The position numbers were made by a program, and so were the translations under genes. This document shows positions 1-10,848 of a stretch of DNA of 64,000 nucleotides, one piece after another. The stretch's first letter is position 1, and every line of letters begins with the position of its first letter. This stretch comes from Cycas panzhihuaensis (Eukaryota > Cycadophyta). The stretch covers positions 84,699,741 to 84,763,740 of the forward strand of contig CM041465.1 of assembly GCA_023213395.1 (NCBI GenBank), read 5' to 3'. The notes beneath the pieces are model-generated. The model saw only the letters and a program-made list of their open reading frames with translations, did no database searches and was not told where the DNA came from.

Positions 1-940
1 GAAAGACCTGCCTCTCCTATAGGTCATGACGGGTCGGCCCCATCTCCTCCATCATCTCCATCATCATCGCCTGCGGGCACTCCTACTCCGCCTGCCTTGT
101 CATCACTGTCCTACCTCACCGTCCTGTAGGGCTCTACTATGTAGTCTGGTAGGGTGAGGAGGTCTAGTGATATCGCCTCCACCGATTGTCAAACATGGGC
201 CCAGTCCTCTGTCCCTCTCAACTGAGTCTACCACCTGTGGACCATCGGAGCCTACTCTATGATAAGATGTGGTCCTCCCGCTGGTGCCACTGCCATAAAA
301 TGATCAAAGAACCAGCACTGTAGCAGTGTGCTATATGACAACCCACCTATGTCAGTCATCCTGATAGTGTCTAGTTGGGTGATGAGGTTTGCCACTATCA
401 GGGTCGCCCAGTCCATCCTCTCGCCAGCTTCACAGTGACGTACTACATCCAACCAACCACCTGGTATCTTCTTATAGTTCCGTTTCTCAGAAATCTAGAA
501 CAGAACGCACAGTATAACTAACTTCCTCACTCGAGGAATCCCTGACATCAGTATGGTCTGGAGGGGAGCTCCCCTCCGCTCCCACCTATTAGCTCCTATG
601 AAGAACAGGGTTGCCTCCCTATATGCTGCCTTGGTGCTAGGCAGTGTCCCTAGTCTCACTAGCCTCCCTGTCGCCGGTACTCCCAGTATCTGTCGTATGT
701 CCCTCAGCGTAATCATCATGTCACCTACCTAAGGTAGGTGGAATACATGTCTCCTCTTATCCCAATGGGATACAATGTTGACCAGTAACCTCTGATCTGA
801 TGCATACTAAGGTGTCTTGAGGGCCTTATATAGGCCACACCTCTACAGGATCTCCCTGTCCTCCTGAGACGCCATCTCCATGTAACTCAACATGGCCATA
901 CCTATGTTCTTGTGGTTATCCACCGCGATGACAGCCTGTC
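1..940 (-). pseudogene. Antisense plant-mobile-domain gene of Tat element 1 (partial)
   Basis: Read on the - strand, this is homologous to the + strand gene at 10400-12238. Recognisable blocks are a segment ending HVFHLP followed by an ITLRDIRQILGVP-type stretch (about 760-660), then RLVRLGTLPSTKAAYREA and, at 440-260, MDWATLIVANLITQLDTIR and GLSYSTLLQCWFF. The pattern TFHLP, then TITL-DV, then LGLPV-G is characteristic of the plant mobile domain (aminotransferase-like) family, whose biochemical role is unknown. Bases 1-250 encode the start of an Asp/Gly-rich acidic tract. The exon appears to begin near 935 after an AG acceptor preceded by a T-rich run. A TAG at 495-497 lies within what may be a short intron. 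The 3' end is outside the window. The gene is antisense to its retrotransposon. Confidence 0.62.
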
Positions 941-2110
941 CATATAAAAAATGATCAAAGTTAGCTTCATGTCAGTTATCAGCACTCCTTACCCTCTCTC
1001 AACTCTCTCTGTCTGAGATTTGGGGCTCTTTCGGCCCTCCTATCTTTTTTTCTCCTTTTCTGTCTTCATATTGCACTGAACTTAGCGGTACCGCTAAGTT
1101 CAGGTCGGGTCCTATGGAGATTGGGCCCCATGGCAATGATCGCGGCACCGCGATCTTTCTGCATGCAGCGGTGACCCCAATAGGGGATTTACGCCGAGAA
1201 ATAAAAAATTTTACGGTGGACCCAGGTACACCAGGGACGAGGCTCCCTAATGCCCAGGTCTCCGCCTCTTTCTGGGTCCAATTCAGACTCCGAGAGGCCT
1301 CTGATTGCCTATAAGAGGCACTAAAAGCATACACAAAAACTATCAAAAACTAATGAAATTTAAACTTCAAAATGGATTGGGTTTAGTAATATCCACTCAC
1401 TGGATCCGGTCTCGTTGTTGCTATCTCCTACCACCGATCCTGCTGGCTCTCTCTGATCTCTGATCCAATGGTCTAATCTCTCCCTGCGTGCCTCCAAAGT
1501 TAGGCGGTGCTTCACTGCGTAAGGGAATGGCTCTAGTTTCTCATGAGAGCTGGTGAAAATGAATCCATTTTCCGTTTGATTTCCTTATATAGGCGGGGGC
1601 CCCAACGGGCACTTCTTTCATTTTTTGCTCCACGACAGCCGTTGGGACCGTCCCGTTTCCCTGATTGCCTTTGCCTTCTAGCCTTGTCACCCATTGTGCT
1701 CTCTTGACACCCTTTTTGTGCTTTCTTGTAGGTGCATTTATGGTGCCTCATTTTTGCACTTTTTTCCTGGGCCCTTCTGTCTCGTTTTATGTGCCACTCC
1801 TATGCATGCCTGAGTTTATACTCGTTTGGCTCGTTTCATCGCCCTGGACTCATTTCCACAGTCCTTTCTCACTCTTGGGATCCCCAAAGGGGATGCTCCC
1901 CCATTCAGGGGCATGTTTTGCTTTCCGAAGTGACCTTTTGGCACCCCAGGAGGCTTTTTCCTCCAACCACTCTCTGATGGTGATCGGACCACTTGCTCTC
2001 ACCCTGGGTAACCTCATTGCTAGGTCCTCCTAACCTTCACGGCCACTTTTTGCTTGCCTTTTGAGTATTGCTTTTATTATTTATTGCCTACTAGGATTTT
2101 TGTGTCACCC
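941..2110. promoter_or_regulatory. Divergent intergenic region between mobile-domain gene and RNase H (element 1)
   Basis: This stretch separates two divergently oriented genes and is matched, inverted, by about 9232-10399 in element 2. It contains a perfect 28-bp palindrome at 1076-1103, a second inverted repeat near 1139-1157 (GATCGCGG arms around CA), a TATAAG-type motif near 1299-1306, and a TATATA motif at about 1584-1590 followed by a GGCGGGGGCCC block. The CTTATATAG motif and the G/C block after it are conserved in element 2 at about 9744-9763. A long open frame at 1665-2033 is only partly matched in element 2, with frame changes, so I treat it as leader rather than a gene. A promoter role is inferred from position and conservation. 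Confidence 0.5.
1076..1103. repeat. Perfect 28-bp palindrome centred on GGTACC
   Basis: The left half reads CTGAACTTAGCGGT and the right half is its exact reverse complement, with GGTACC at the centre. The equivalent place in Tat element 2 (10231-10254) holds a 24-bp perfect palindrome with the same centre but A/T in place of several C/G pairs, as expected from deamination on both strands. Related half-sites occur in the family's LTRs. Confidence 0.9.
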
Positions 2111-2533
2111 ATGTCCATCTACATCTTTACCGATGGCAGAAGCTGCGGTAACCCTGGACCTTCTGCTGCTGCATGGATTCTCTACAGCCCTTCTGGACAT
2201 GATCTCCTACACTCTGGGATCTTCCTCCTAGAGGCTACTAACAACGAAGCCAAATATATAGCTGTTATTGAGGCCCTTACTGATGCTCTCCATTTTCATC
2301 ACGGATCCATCGTTTTGCTTTGCGACTCTTAAGTTGTGGTGTCTCATCCCACCCAGGTTTACCAGGTACGATGCCATCACTTGAGGACTCTCGCTTCTGC
2401 CGCCATATCTCTCCTGGCCCATTTCTCTTCCATCAATATCCAGCATATCCCTCGAGCCCTCAACGCTGAGGCAGATAGTCTCGTTCACCTCATCCTTAAG
2501 CGTCACCTTCCTCTCCTTGCTGACCATCCCTGA
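2111..2533 (+). pseudogene. Additional (archaeal-like) RNase H of Tat element 1
   Basis: This is an RNase H domain of about 140 codons, in the sense of its element and placed between the (unseen) integrase and the 3' LTR. That position is typical of the additional RNase H of Tat-lineage elements, which would help degrade the RNA strand during reverse transcription. All four acidic positions of the DEDD active site are recognisable: Asp in IFTDGRS, Glu in EATNNEAKY, Asp in LLCDS and Asp in NAEADSLV. The start used is the ATG at 2111. One in-frame TAA (2330-2332) follows LLCDS, where element 2 keeps a Gln codon, so a single C-to-T change broke an otherwise complete frame. The frame ends at TGA 2531-2533. 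The gene can be assigned with confidence; activity today is unlikely. Confidence 0.85.
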
Positions 2534-2933
2534 GGCTTGTCTGGCTACCCTATCGCCCAAGCCCCAGGTCATCTTACACTTTACTTTGCAACCCGTTCGC
2601 ACCTCCAAAACCTAGCCGCTAATGAGGTAAAACTATGGCGACTACCCCTTGCCTACTCTTTACTTGGTTATGCACATCTTTCTACATCTTGTGTGGTGGG
2701 GGCAGCCCCCTCGCCCTTTTCATTCTTCTAGTCAGTTTTTAGGTGGCTCATAGGCAGCCCCTATGTTGTTCCCATCGCCGCTTTCGTATCCATGTGTTCC
2801 ACCATGACACTCGTCGGTACCCTTGTCTATTGTTATGATCTTGATTGATATATCTATACACACATGTACTACTGACAGTTGTATTACCAGCATTCGCCAT
2901 CGCACTAGGCTTCCGAGCATTGAGGCTCTGCTG

Positions 2934-2945
2934 CCAAGGGGGCAA
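2934..2945 (+). other. Polypurine tract of Tat element 1
   Basis: CCAAGGGGGCAA lies directly before the TGTTTCC that opens the 3' LTR. The same AAGGGGG core followed by a few bases and TGT occurs before the 3' LTR of element 3 (45831-45842), which supports this as the plus-strand primer. Confidence 0.75.
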
Positions 2946-5659
2946 TGTTTCCTGACTCCCAAGAATGGATACGGAATTGCCGACTCAGGTAAGTGTAGGT
3001 ATGTTTCTCACCTTATCATCGCTTTCTTTTTATGAGTGTTTGCTTGCATGTTTGCATGTTTGTGGCCTTGTAGACATCTTTGTCTTTGTCTATACTTATT
3101 TAGCCTATGACGACTATAGCAAGGGCACACTCCCAGCAAGTGTGGTACCCTAGTGGCCACTCCACTTCCTGCATTCTGCCCTCCTTACTCCAAGATCCAC
3201 TTGACTTGCGCCACCTCTGCCCATGTGATGACCCATCATTGTTTGGTTAACTTGCCACATCGTTTGAATCCTATTTTTTCTCTTCTGGACTTGTTTGTTG
3301 GCTTGTTTGCCCTCAAGTAGGTGTCTCAGCCCCCCATTGGCCCTTTTTGTCATTTGCCCACAGCCTAGACTGGCTGGCCAGGCCTGGTTTTGCCTCCAGG
3401 CTAATACCGCTACAATTTTCATGGTACCGCTACAAATTCCGCGGTACTATGGATTTTGCGACGGTATGACTATTCTAATTTATTTTTTAAAATCTGCCGT
3501 GGTAATTTTGCATTTATTGTGAAACTGCCACATGTCTCGCGACTTAACTCGCTGCCAATTGTGCCCTAATCACTCGCTTTAGGGTTTGGGTTAGGTATTT
3601 AAGTCATCATTTACTTATTTTTGAGGACTTTTTTTGCTCAAGTTTTAGATTGGTCCTCAAGGAAACCACTCTGTTCTCTGCTATTCTCTACTGCCCTACT
3701 ACTGCTACAGGACCTGTGCCTCTCCTCCAGTGTCCAGCTCTCCTTTGGTGTAGCTAGGACATCTTCCCAGCCCTTCACACACCTTGGAGAGGGCCCCTTT
3801 GGAGAGATCTCAATGGATTCTTTTCCAAGAAGCCATCAAGCGTTCCAAATGCAGGTGTTCTTCCTCTAACTCCATTAGCAAGGTTTCAAACCTACTACAC
3901 CATAGTTTTTGGGCTGATTTCTCAGCTCCTCCTTACCAGCCCTTGACTGAGGCAAGAGCCTCTCCTCCTCTTCTCAGGTATTCATTAATTTGAGTTATTT
4001 TCTTATTCAATTAATGCCCTATTTTTCTTGTCCTCTTGCTTGGATTTTTGGAGGTTATTTTCCTCTTTGTATTGGGCCATTTTATTCTTGTTATTGGCAC
4101 CTCCTTGCCTACATTTATTGCTTAAGGCAGCGGCAAAGAGGGGTTGCATAGGGTTTGGGAGAGAGTTGGGTGGATTCCGTACCACCTTCCACACTCCCCA
4201 AGCAGATTTTAGCCCCCCAAATCTTCCCTCTTGCCCCGTGTTGTCCTTGGCACTCAAACAAGGGTTTATTGGGCCTTCCTTAGCTGCTAAAATCAGCACT
4301 GTCACACGTTGCAGTGTTGGTTTGAGTGCTTGTGCTTAGGTCTGGGCAACTCACGTAAGTCCCGACCGCTCATCCTTTGCCCAACTCTTTTCCCAGTAGC
4401 TCAGCTTGCTCTTCATAGCACCCCGGCTTTCCATAGGTCCTCTTTGGCTCCTCTCAACTCCCTTGCTACTATTTCCAACCATCTTTTTTAGCCTTACCCT
4501 CACTGTATTGTAGCTTTTAGGGGAGGTTGGGATTGTTCTTTGTGGGAGGTGGGCCACTCCGAGGCTTACCGGTTACTTTCCATTTACTTTAGTTATCCTC
4601 CTTTACATATTATCATCATTGTGTTGATACTAACTTATACGTGTTTAAGTTTATATTTGTTTTACATAGACATGTATTGTTAGGATCTTGCCATTGCATG
4701 TTAGTACCCTTTCTCCGGAAAGGGAGGAGGTTGTCATTTACTTGCAAGTACTCAGAAAGCGCAAAGGACCTTTCTCCATTTGTCCCTTTGCCGGTAAGCG
4801 CATCCATTCATGTTATATTTTTCATACTTCATTTATTGCTAGTATTTGGTCCCTTTCTTTCCTTGGTTTAGTACTCTAGTATTTTCTGGGGAAGGTAAGG
4901 AAGCCCCTCGTTTCGATTCATCATGACTCTTCATGCCAGCCGTGCCTTGTGGAGTAGCTTGGGATGCCTATTGGGAGCGCCATCATTACGATACGCTTCC
5001 ATTCTAGGTACACGCTTTCACTTCACTCTATCACCTTTTCCTTTTGAATTTCCTTTACATAGTAGTAATTAACTCATTGGAAATAGAAAGGAAAATCAAC
5101 CTTGCTTTTGGTTCATGCTTTATTTACTTTGTTGCTTGCATCTTCTTTGGCTGTAGGAAAAGGTCTTAGGAAACTTTCCCTCTCACCTTTTCCCTCCTTT
5201 TGCCATGCAAGCTTCCTTCTCTCCTTATTATTTGTGTACTTAGTTAGTTTGCTTACGCATACCTTGACCCACCTCCTTGGTCCATCCCTCTTACTTTCCC
5301 TTGGTTCCCCGCTTTGCCGGATAACCAAGGTGACCCCGTCCATAAGCCGCCTACTTGCATATCTTTCCTTATTTCCCATTGCTCTAGGGAGACCCCTGAA
5401 GGTTCCTCTCCTTCCCCTTCCGACCATCCAAGGGTGGGAGGATCCTTCCCTTAGGTCAACCCAGGCTAACCCTACGCATCCTCACCTCTTGTTCAAAGTG
5501 GGGGGATCACCCTTTGGTAGCTATATTCTATTGCAGGTCCTGAACTCGCGCTCCAGTGTACAAGGCACCCTGTGTGGTACTTGCCCTACTTATAGGTCCC
5601 TTTCTCGATCATATTATCAACCGCTCTTACTATTCCTATTTAGTTAGGTAGTTATTCCA
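2946..5659 (+). repeat. 3' LTR of Tat element 1
   Basis: The repeat begins TGTTTCC directly after the polypurine tract and is set to end at CCA (5659), where copia sequence resumes. At about 2.7 kb it is similar in length to the LTRs of element 2 and the solo LTR, and shares blocks with them (the TGTTTCC start, and a GGTAAG-CCCC block near 4891-4909). A cluster of GGTACC/CCGCGG half-sites lies at 3403-3465 and a TATTTAAG box at 3596-3603, about 130 bp downstream, so the U3 promoter is probably here. The open frames inside it are not conserved in the other LTR copies and are not annotated as genes. Confidence 0.75.
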
Positions 5660-5796
5660 TAGACGCGCGTCCAAAGAGTATTGATGCATTTTTCTTGGGA
5701 GAGAAAAATTTTGCCATTCTTTTATGTTACTTTAATTTTTAAGTAATATTTCATCAACTTGAGGATAAATAATTTGCACATTTTTCCAAGGTCCTT
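5660..5796 (-). pseudogene. Copia relic A, reverse transcriptase fragment
   Basis: Read on the - strand this encodes a decayed piece of Ty1/copia reverse transcriptase just after the active-site strand: the KDLGKMCKLFILK, YYLKIKVT and IFLSQEKC stretches match the family's KDL-MKDLG, YLGIEV and IFLSQ-KY blocks. It carries an in-frame stop. It continues directly the reverse-transcriptase frame that ends at 28225; the two were separated by Tat element 2, and 5792-5796 (TCCTT) is one copy of the target duplication. On its other side it is cut by Tat element 1. Confidence 0.8.
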
Positions 5797-8359
5797 TGAA
5801 ATGCTCACTATGGGGCGGTCTAGCAAAAGGATATAAGAATATGCTATGCTAATTAAGCTAGGCAGTGAGGACCTCACCTCGCAGGGCGTCCGTGCACCAG
5901 AGCGCGGATTCGGGACTACAAGGTGCCTGGTTACTTCCAGGTAGTCGTGCAAAGCAAGGCCTTCCTACTCTTCAGATGGCTGGGAAGGAGAGAGAATGCC
6001 TTGCATGTTGCGTCTTCTCAAGGCAATGAGAAGGCAATGGATGGAAGGGGAACTAACTAATGTGCAGGCAAATGTGGGAAAGGGTGTAATAGGAGCAGCT
6101 CGAATACGATGCGAGCAAGCTATCTATGCTATGCTATGCTAAATAAAGCAAGAAATAATGTAAAAGATGAATGCGCTTTCTCTTTTTCCTTTATACTCTT
6201 TTACAATTTCCTAACTACTTAGGCAAATGCATGAAAGGTAACAATGTAAAAGGGGATACGCAGGAAGCAAGGGGAATACCTGGATCTGGCACCTGAATGG
6301 AGGTGTAGCTCATCTCTCCAAGTCCCGCTCTTTCCTTCTCTGTTCGTTATGCATGCAATGCTGGTTGGCGGTAATTACCGGAAGCGATGGAAAAGGGGTT
6401 TACTTACCTCCCCTTAAGCATGCAAAATCAAATAAAACGGAAAGAAACGAAAAAGCCTGGAACTAAAGAATGAAATGCACTACGCGGGGAACTAACCTGC
6501 AACGGGCTCATCCCATGTATCACTCCACCAATATGCGGTCCTACAAACAGGTTAGAAGGACACCTTCCTCTCGGAAGAGAGGCCACAAGATATACTAAGG
6601 AATATATATATAAACTGAAATCAAATGGAACTAAGATCTATGTTAAGCATTGAAATATAACCAGATGAAATAGCAAGAAATGCTCTCACCACCATGCACC
6701 ACGCAAACACTTGAAAGAGAAAGGAGTACAGCCTCGGGATGGCTAACTCACCCATGGGAGATCTCCACAGAACTCGGGGAAGAAAAACCTAGTTGGCACT
6801 AAGGTAGAAAAGCAACAAACCGTAATAAGGAAAGGGATAACAGAAAAAATTGGGGCTTACGTAGGGTCCAACACCAACAGGTGAGACTTCTGGCAATGAC
6901 GTAGTGACGGGTTGCCTATGCTAATCGGAACACCCTAACTAAATTCCCTAAACTCCCTTAGCCCATTCCCTAAGAAAGCACTGATGGTAAAGGGAAAGAG
7001 GACAAGGGATGAAACCCTTGGGGAGAAGGACAGCAATGGGGGACAGAACCCTACCTACCTCCCTCAAATCCTCGTATGTACTCCTTTGCACCAGCTGACT
7101 AAGGAAGGGGTGAAAGAGATAGTTTAAAGAAAATAGAAAGGCTTCAAAGAAACAACGGGAGGGTATTCCTAATCTAGTGCAACACTATGAGGAAAAAACT
7201 AGCTAACTAGGATCCCATTCATTAAGAAACAAAAGAAATAAGAACAAAGTGAATTGCAAGTAGAATCAAGGAGTACCTTGTAGGGAGAAGATCAAGCATG
7301 AACTTTGCTGCTAGAAACAACAGCAATAACTAACGTATGAGGATTGATCATGAGTGGTCCTTGCAAGAGTGAGAATGAAGAAAACTCCTTGCAAGCTTGG
7401 AGCCTTGGAAGTTGGCTCTTTGGGAAGCTTTTGGGTGAAAATGTCACTTGGATCCTTGAGCACCTGCAAAGAAAGATGGGGCTTGCTGTGGAGAGCTGTG
7501 GGGGGCAGCAATGGCCTTGCAAGTCTAGTTGATAGCAATCCTTTTCTCCTTTATCCTGTTGTTGTGTATGTAGGTTGTCTCTTCTGTGTGTTTTCTTGTA
7601 TGAAAGTCAGAAATTCTTCTAAGAGATTTGAAAAATGGCCAAAAGGTCTCAAAAATGGGGAGCAAAATCCCCTTTATCCCCTGTTCACAGCAGGTGAACA
7701 TTGGGGATGTCAGGGCGACTCGAATCAATCAACGCCACGTGGCAATTCTGCAAAAAAAACAGAAACTGTTGCGTGGTTCTCTTTTTTTTTAATTTCAAAT
7801 AGTCGTACCGCGGTAAACTCTGCAGATGCTGCGGCAAATCTTTGCGGTACCACTAAGTTCTGATGGTATCATCTTGAAACAAAAAGAGAAAAATAAGCAG
7901 AAACATCAAGTTCTAGGGCAAAAACCAAGGCTAAACATAAGTTAGAGCAGCTGGGGGAATGCCCAAGTAATGGGCAACTACGCAAAATAATACAAAGAGT
8001 CCTAACTAAGGATTAAATCATGCTTAGGAAGGACTGCAACATAAGTAACATGTTGTAACGAGAGCAAATAGGACTGACGGAAACATCCCAGGAGACTGTG
8101 GAGACAACGTGGGTGGCTGTGCACCATACGGGGTGTAGCATTCGCTGACGAATGTCCCCGCTGTGAGTCGTCATAGGTTGATGGTGTGCCGTAAGCACAT
8201 GCATTATGAGAAAATAGAAAAGCAATGCGTGCAGGCAGGCATATGTTAAGCAACCTACTCTAAATAACCTTAACCAAGCATGGGCAAGAAAAAGTAAGAA
8301 AGTATACCTGAACAAACCTGCGTTGATGCGTCTCGAGTCCATTCCAAAGATGGGAAACA
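5797..8359 (-). repeat. 3' LTR of Tat element 2
   Basis: On the + strand it opens TGAAATGCTC and closes GGGAAACA, so on the - strand it has the usual TG...CA ends. It matches 25694-28224 throughout, apart from small indels and scattered transitions. A CCGCGG/GGTACC half-site cluster lies at 7805-7855 and a GGGATAAAGGGG box at about 7668-7679 on the - strand, in the same order and spacing as in the solo LTR at 55064-57570. This supports a U3 promoter reading leftwards. No polypurine tract is obvious immediately before it on the - strand (above 8359). Confidence 0.92.
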
Positions 8360-8435
8360 TCTTATGGCGTGAGCCTCACTGCTCGGAAGCATAACGTGAT
8401 GGCGAATGCTGACAATCAAAGGTATGAGTAGCACA

Positions 8436-8559
<124 letters not shown>

Positions 8560-8810
8560 CAATAAAGAGTAGCACATGGACCAAGGGCATAGGCAAGTGT
8601 CGTGGTGGAACGCGTGGATAAGGGAGACGGAGACGAGGACAACGTAGGGGCTGCCTACGCGTTGTCTAAACATCGACCTGTTTAAGCAAGTAAAAGGGGA
8701 TGCCCCCATTGCCGAAGTACAACGTGAAGTAGGAGGGCATCCAGCAAACAGAGCAAGCACATCTAACTAACAAAGAACCGAGGCTTGGGCACCTGCCAGC
8801 TGTGCAAGCC

Positions 8811-9231
8811 TCAGGGGCGGTCATCTAGAAGAGGGAGGCGATACTCAAGGATGAGGCGGACGAGGCTACTAGCCTCAACGTTGAGGTGCCTAGGGATATG
8901 CTGAATATCCATTGATGAGAAGCAAGCTAGAAGAGACCTAGCAGCTGACACGAGGGTTCTCAGGTGAGAGCATCGCACCTAGTAGACCTGGGTGAGATGG
9001 GACACCACAACCTGAGAATCGTAAAACAACACGATGGACCGCTGATGGAAGCGAGAGCATCGTGAGGGCTTCAATAACGTCCATGTACTCAGCTTCGTTA
9101 TTGGTAGCCTCGGGAAGAAAGACTCCAGAATGCAGGAAATCGTGTCCAGAGGGGCTGCGAAGAATCCACGCAGTGGTGGAAGGTCTGGGGTTGCTGCGAC
9201 TTCCACCATCGGTAAAAACGAGAAAGGACAT
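8811..9231 (-). pseudogene. Additional (archaeal-like) RNase H of Tat element 2
   Basis: This is the counterpart of the RNase H at 2111-2533. The ATG at 9229-9231 opens FLVFTDGGSRSNPRP, followed by EATNNEAEY, then a frame change, then a LFYDSQVVVSHLTQVY stretch, and a final NVEASSLV block ending at TGA 8811-8813. The first Asp, the Glu and the second Asp of the active site are visible. The last Asp (AEAD in element 1) is replaced by Ser, and the frame is shifted near 9070, so the enzyme cannot be functional. Its role in a live element would be RNA-strand removal or primer processing during reverse transcription, alongside the RT-linked RNase H at 20640-20079. Confidence 0.85.
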
Positions 9232-10399
9232 GTTTGAATACTAAGCTCTAGTAAATAAATAATGGTGAAAGTAAAAGAAAGACTCGAATGGCAAGCAAGA
9301 AGGTGGCCGAGAAGGGTAGGAGGACCTAACAATGAGGTTACTCGAGAACGAAAGTAAGCAATCCAGCCACTGGCTAAGAGTGGGTGGAGAAAAGACACCC
9401 TAGAGTGCCAAAGGTTGCTTTGGGAAGCAAAACATACCCCTGGACTGGGGAGCGTTTCCTTTGGGGACCCTAGGAGCGAGAAAGGGCTGCAAAAATAAGT
9501 CCAGGGTGGCAAAATAAGCCAAATGAGTATAAACGCGGGCATGCATGGGAGTAGCACGTGAAACGATGCAAAAGGGCCCTAGCAAAAGTGCGACAATGAG
9601 GCACCATAAATGCCCTTACAAGAGAAGGCAAAAAGGGCGTCCATGGAGCACAATAGGCGATAGGGCCAGAAGGCAAAGGCTACTAGGGGAATGAGACGAT
9701 CCCAACGACTGTCGCGGAGCCAGAAACGGAAGAAGTGCCTGTCAGGGCCCCCGACTATATAAGGAAAACAAATGAAAATCGGATTCATTTTCACCGACTC
9801 TCGTATGAAACCAGAGCCTTTCCCTTACGACGCAGAGTGCTACCCAACTTCGGAGACAAGCAGGAGACGATCCGACCGTTGGATCTGAGTGCGGCGAGAG
9901 TTATTATGACCATAGAGACGAGATGGCGACGGGCAGGCCAGATCTAGTGAGTGGATCTCACAAAACCCTTGCTATTTCAAAGTTTAAAATTTAATGCTTT
10001 TTAATTAATTTTTATGCTTTTTTATGCCCCTTATGGGCAATCGGATGCCTCTCGGAGTCTGAATTGGACCCGAAAAGAGGCAGGGACCTAGGCATTAAGG
10101 AGCCCTGGTCCCGGTGGGCCCCACGGGGGTCCACCACAAAAATTTTTGGATTTTCTAGGGCCGTTCGTACCGCGGCCAAGATCGCAGCACCGCGATCTCG
10201 GCAGTGGGATCGTTGCAGCGGGACCGGCGCTAAATTTAGTGGTACCACTAAATTTGGAGCGATACGCAGCCAGAAAACTAGAAAAAACCAAAAAATGGGC
10301 TAAACAGCCCCCAAAAATAGAAAGAAAAATCAGAAAGAGAGCTAGGAGCCTAGATAACTACTAAGAGGCTAACCTTGACTGACTTTTGATGATTGCAAG
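9232..10399. promoter_or_regulatory. Divergent intergenic region of Tat element 2
   Basis: This is the inverted counterpart of 941-2110. Conserved items are a CTTATATAG box with the adjoining GGGGGCCC block (about 9744-9763, reading towards the RNase H), a 24-bp palindrome with GGTACC centre at 10231-10254, and GATCGC-rich inverted repeats near 10168-10216. Long open frames on the - strand (9676-9470, 9557-8979) overlap conserved sequence but change frame relative to element 1, so a separate protein is not supported. Bidirectional promoter activity is inferred. Confidence 0.48.
10231..10254. repeat. 24-bp GGTACC-centred palindrome
   Basis: AAATTTAGTGGT is followed by its exact reverse complement. 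It occupies the position corresponding to the 28-bp palindrome at 1076-1103 and differs only by paired C/G to T/A changes, with the centre GGTACC kept. It lies about 150 bp upstream of the first recognisable mobile-domain exon. Confidence 0.85.
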
Positions 10400-10803
10400 C
10401 AGTTATCGCGGCGGATAACCATGAAAACGTCGGCATGCCGATATTGAGTTACTTGGAGATGCCATCCCAAGAGGACAAGGTGACTCTAAAGAGGTATGGC
10501 CTATACAAGGCCCTTAAGACCCCTCAGTTCGCGTCAGACCAGAGGCTTCTAGTTGACATCGTGTCGCACTAGGATAGGAGGAGGCATGTATTTCACTTGC
10601 CTCAGATAGGCGATGTCACGATCACCCCAGGAGATATCAGGCGGATCCTCGGAGTTCCAGCGATAGGGAGGCCAGTGAGGCTAGGAGCGTTGCCTAGCAC
10701 CGAGGCAGCACACAGGGAGGCGGCCCAGTTCCTCACAGGGACTAACAGGTGGGAGAAGAAGGGAGCTCCCCTCCAGACTATGCTCATGTCCAGGATTTCT
10801 CAG

Positions 10804-10848
10804 GTGAGGAAATTGATACTACTATGCATTATATTCTGTATTTCCCAG
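10804..10848 (+). other. Possible very short intron in mobile-domain gene
   Basis: CAG/GTGAGG at the left and TTTCCCAG/A at the right, length 45 bp. Element 1 has the same GTGAGG and GAG boundaries around about 530-485 on the - strand, there with an in-frame TAG inside. Plant introns are usually longer than 60 bp, so this could instead be a coding insertion that decayed in one copy. Confidence 0.3.

Larger units (their letters stand above)
1..5659 (+). mobile_element. Tat/Ogre-type Ty3 LTR retrotransposon 1, 3' part
   Basis: This is the 3' portion of a Ty3/gypsy element; its gag-pol and 5' LTR lie to the left of the window. In order it holds an antisense mobile-domain gene (1-940, - strand), a palindrome-rich intergenic region, a sense RNase H gene (2111-2533), a purine tract ending at 2945 and a 3' LTR (2946-5659). 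The same modules in the same relative orientation occur inverted at 8360-12240 in Tat element 2, which is the main evidence that they form one unit. The right end is set by the jump to copia reverse-transcriptase sequence at 5660. Its target duplication would start TAGAC, but the partner copy is outside the window. The Tat/Ogre label rests on the extra RNase H after integrase, the antisense ORF and the long LTR. Confidence 0.82.

Noticed and set aside
1665-2033. Hydrophobic open frame upstream of the RNase H of element 1
   Set aside because: The matching region of element 2 changes frame repeatedly, so the sequence is conserved as DNA rather than protein and probably is leader.
5102-5647. Open frame of 181 codons in the LTR of element 1
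   Set aside because: It is a Leu/Ser-rich translation of pyrimidine-rich LTR DNA, has no recognisable domain and is not conserved in the other LTRs.
7354-7863. Open frame of 169 codons on the + strand, with a similar one at 27255-27692
   Set aside because: Both lie in LTRs of element 2, antisense to transcription. The similarity reflects LTR identity; no domain is visible.
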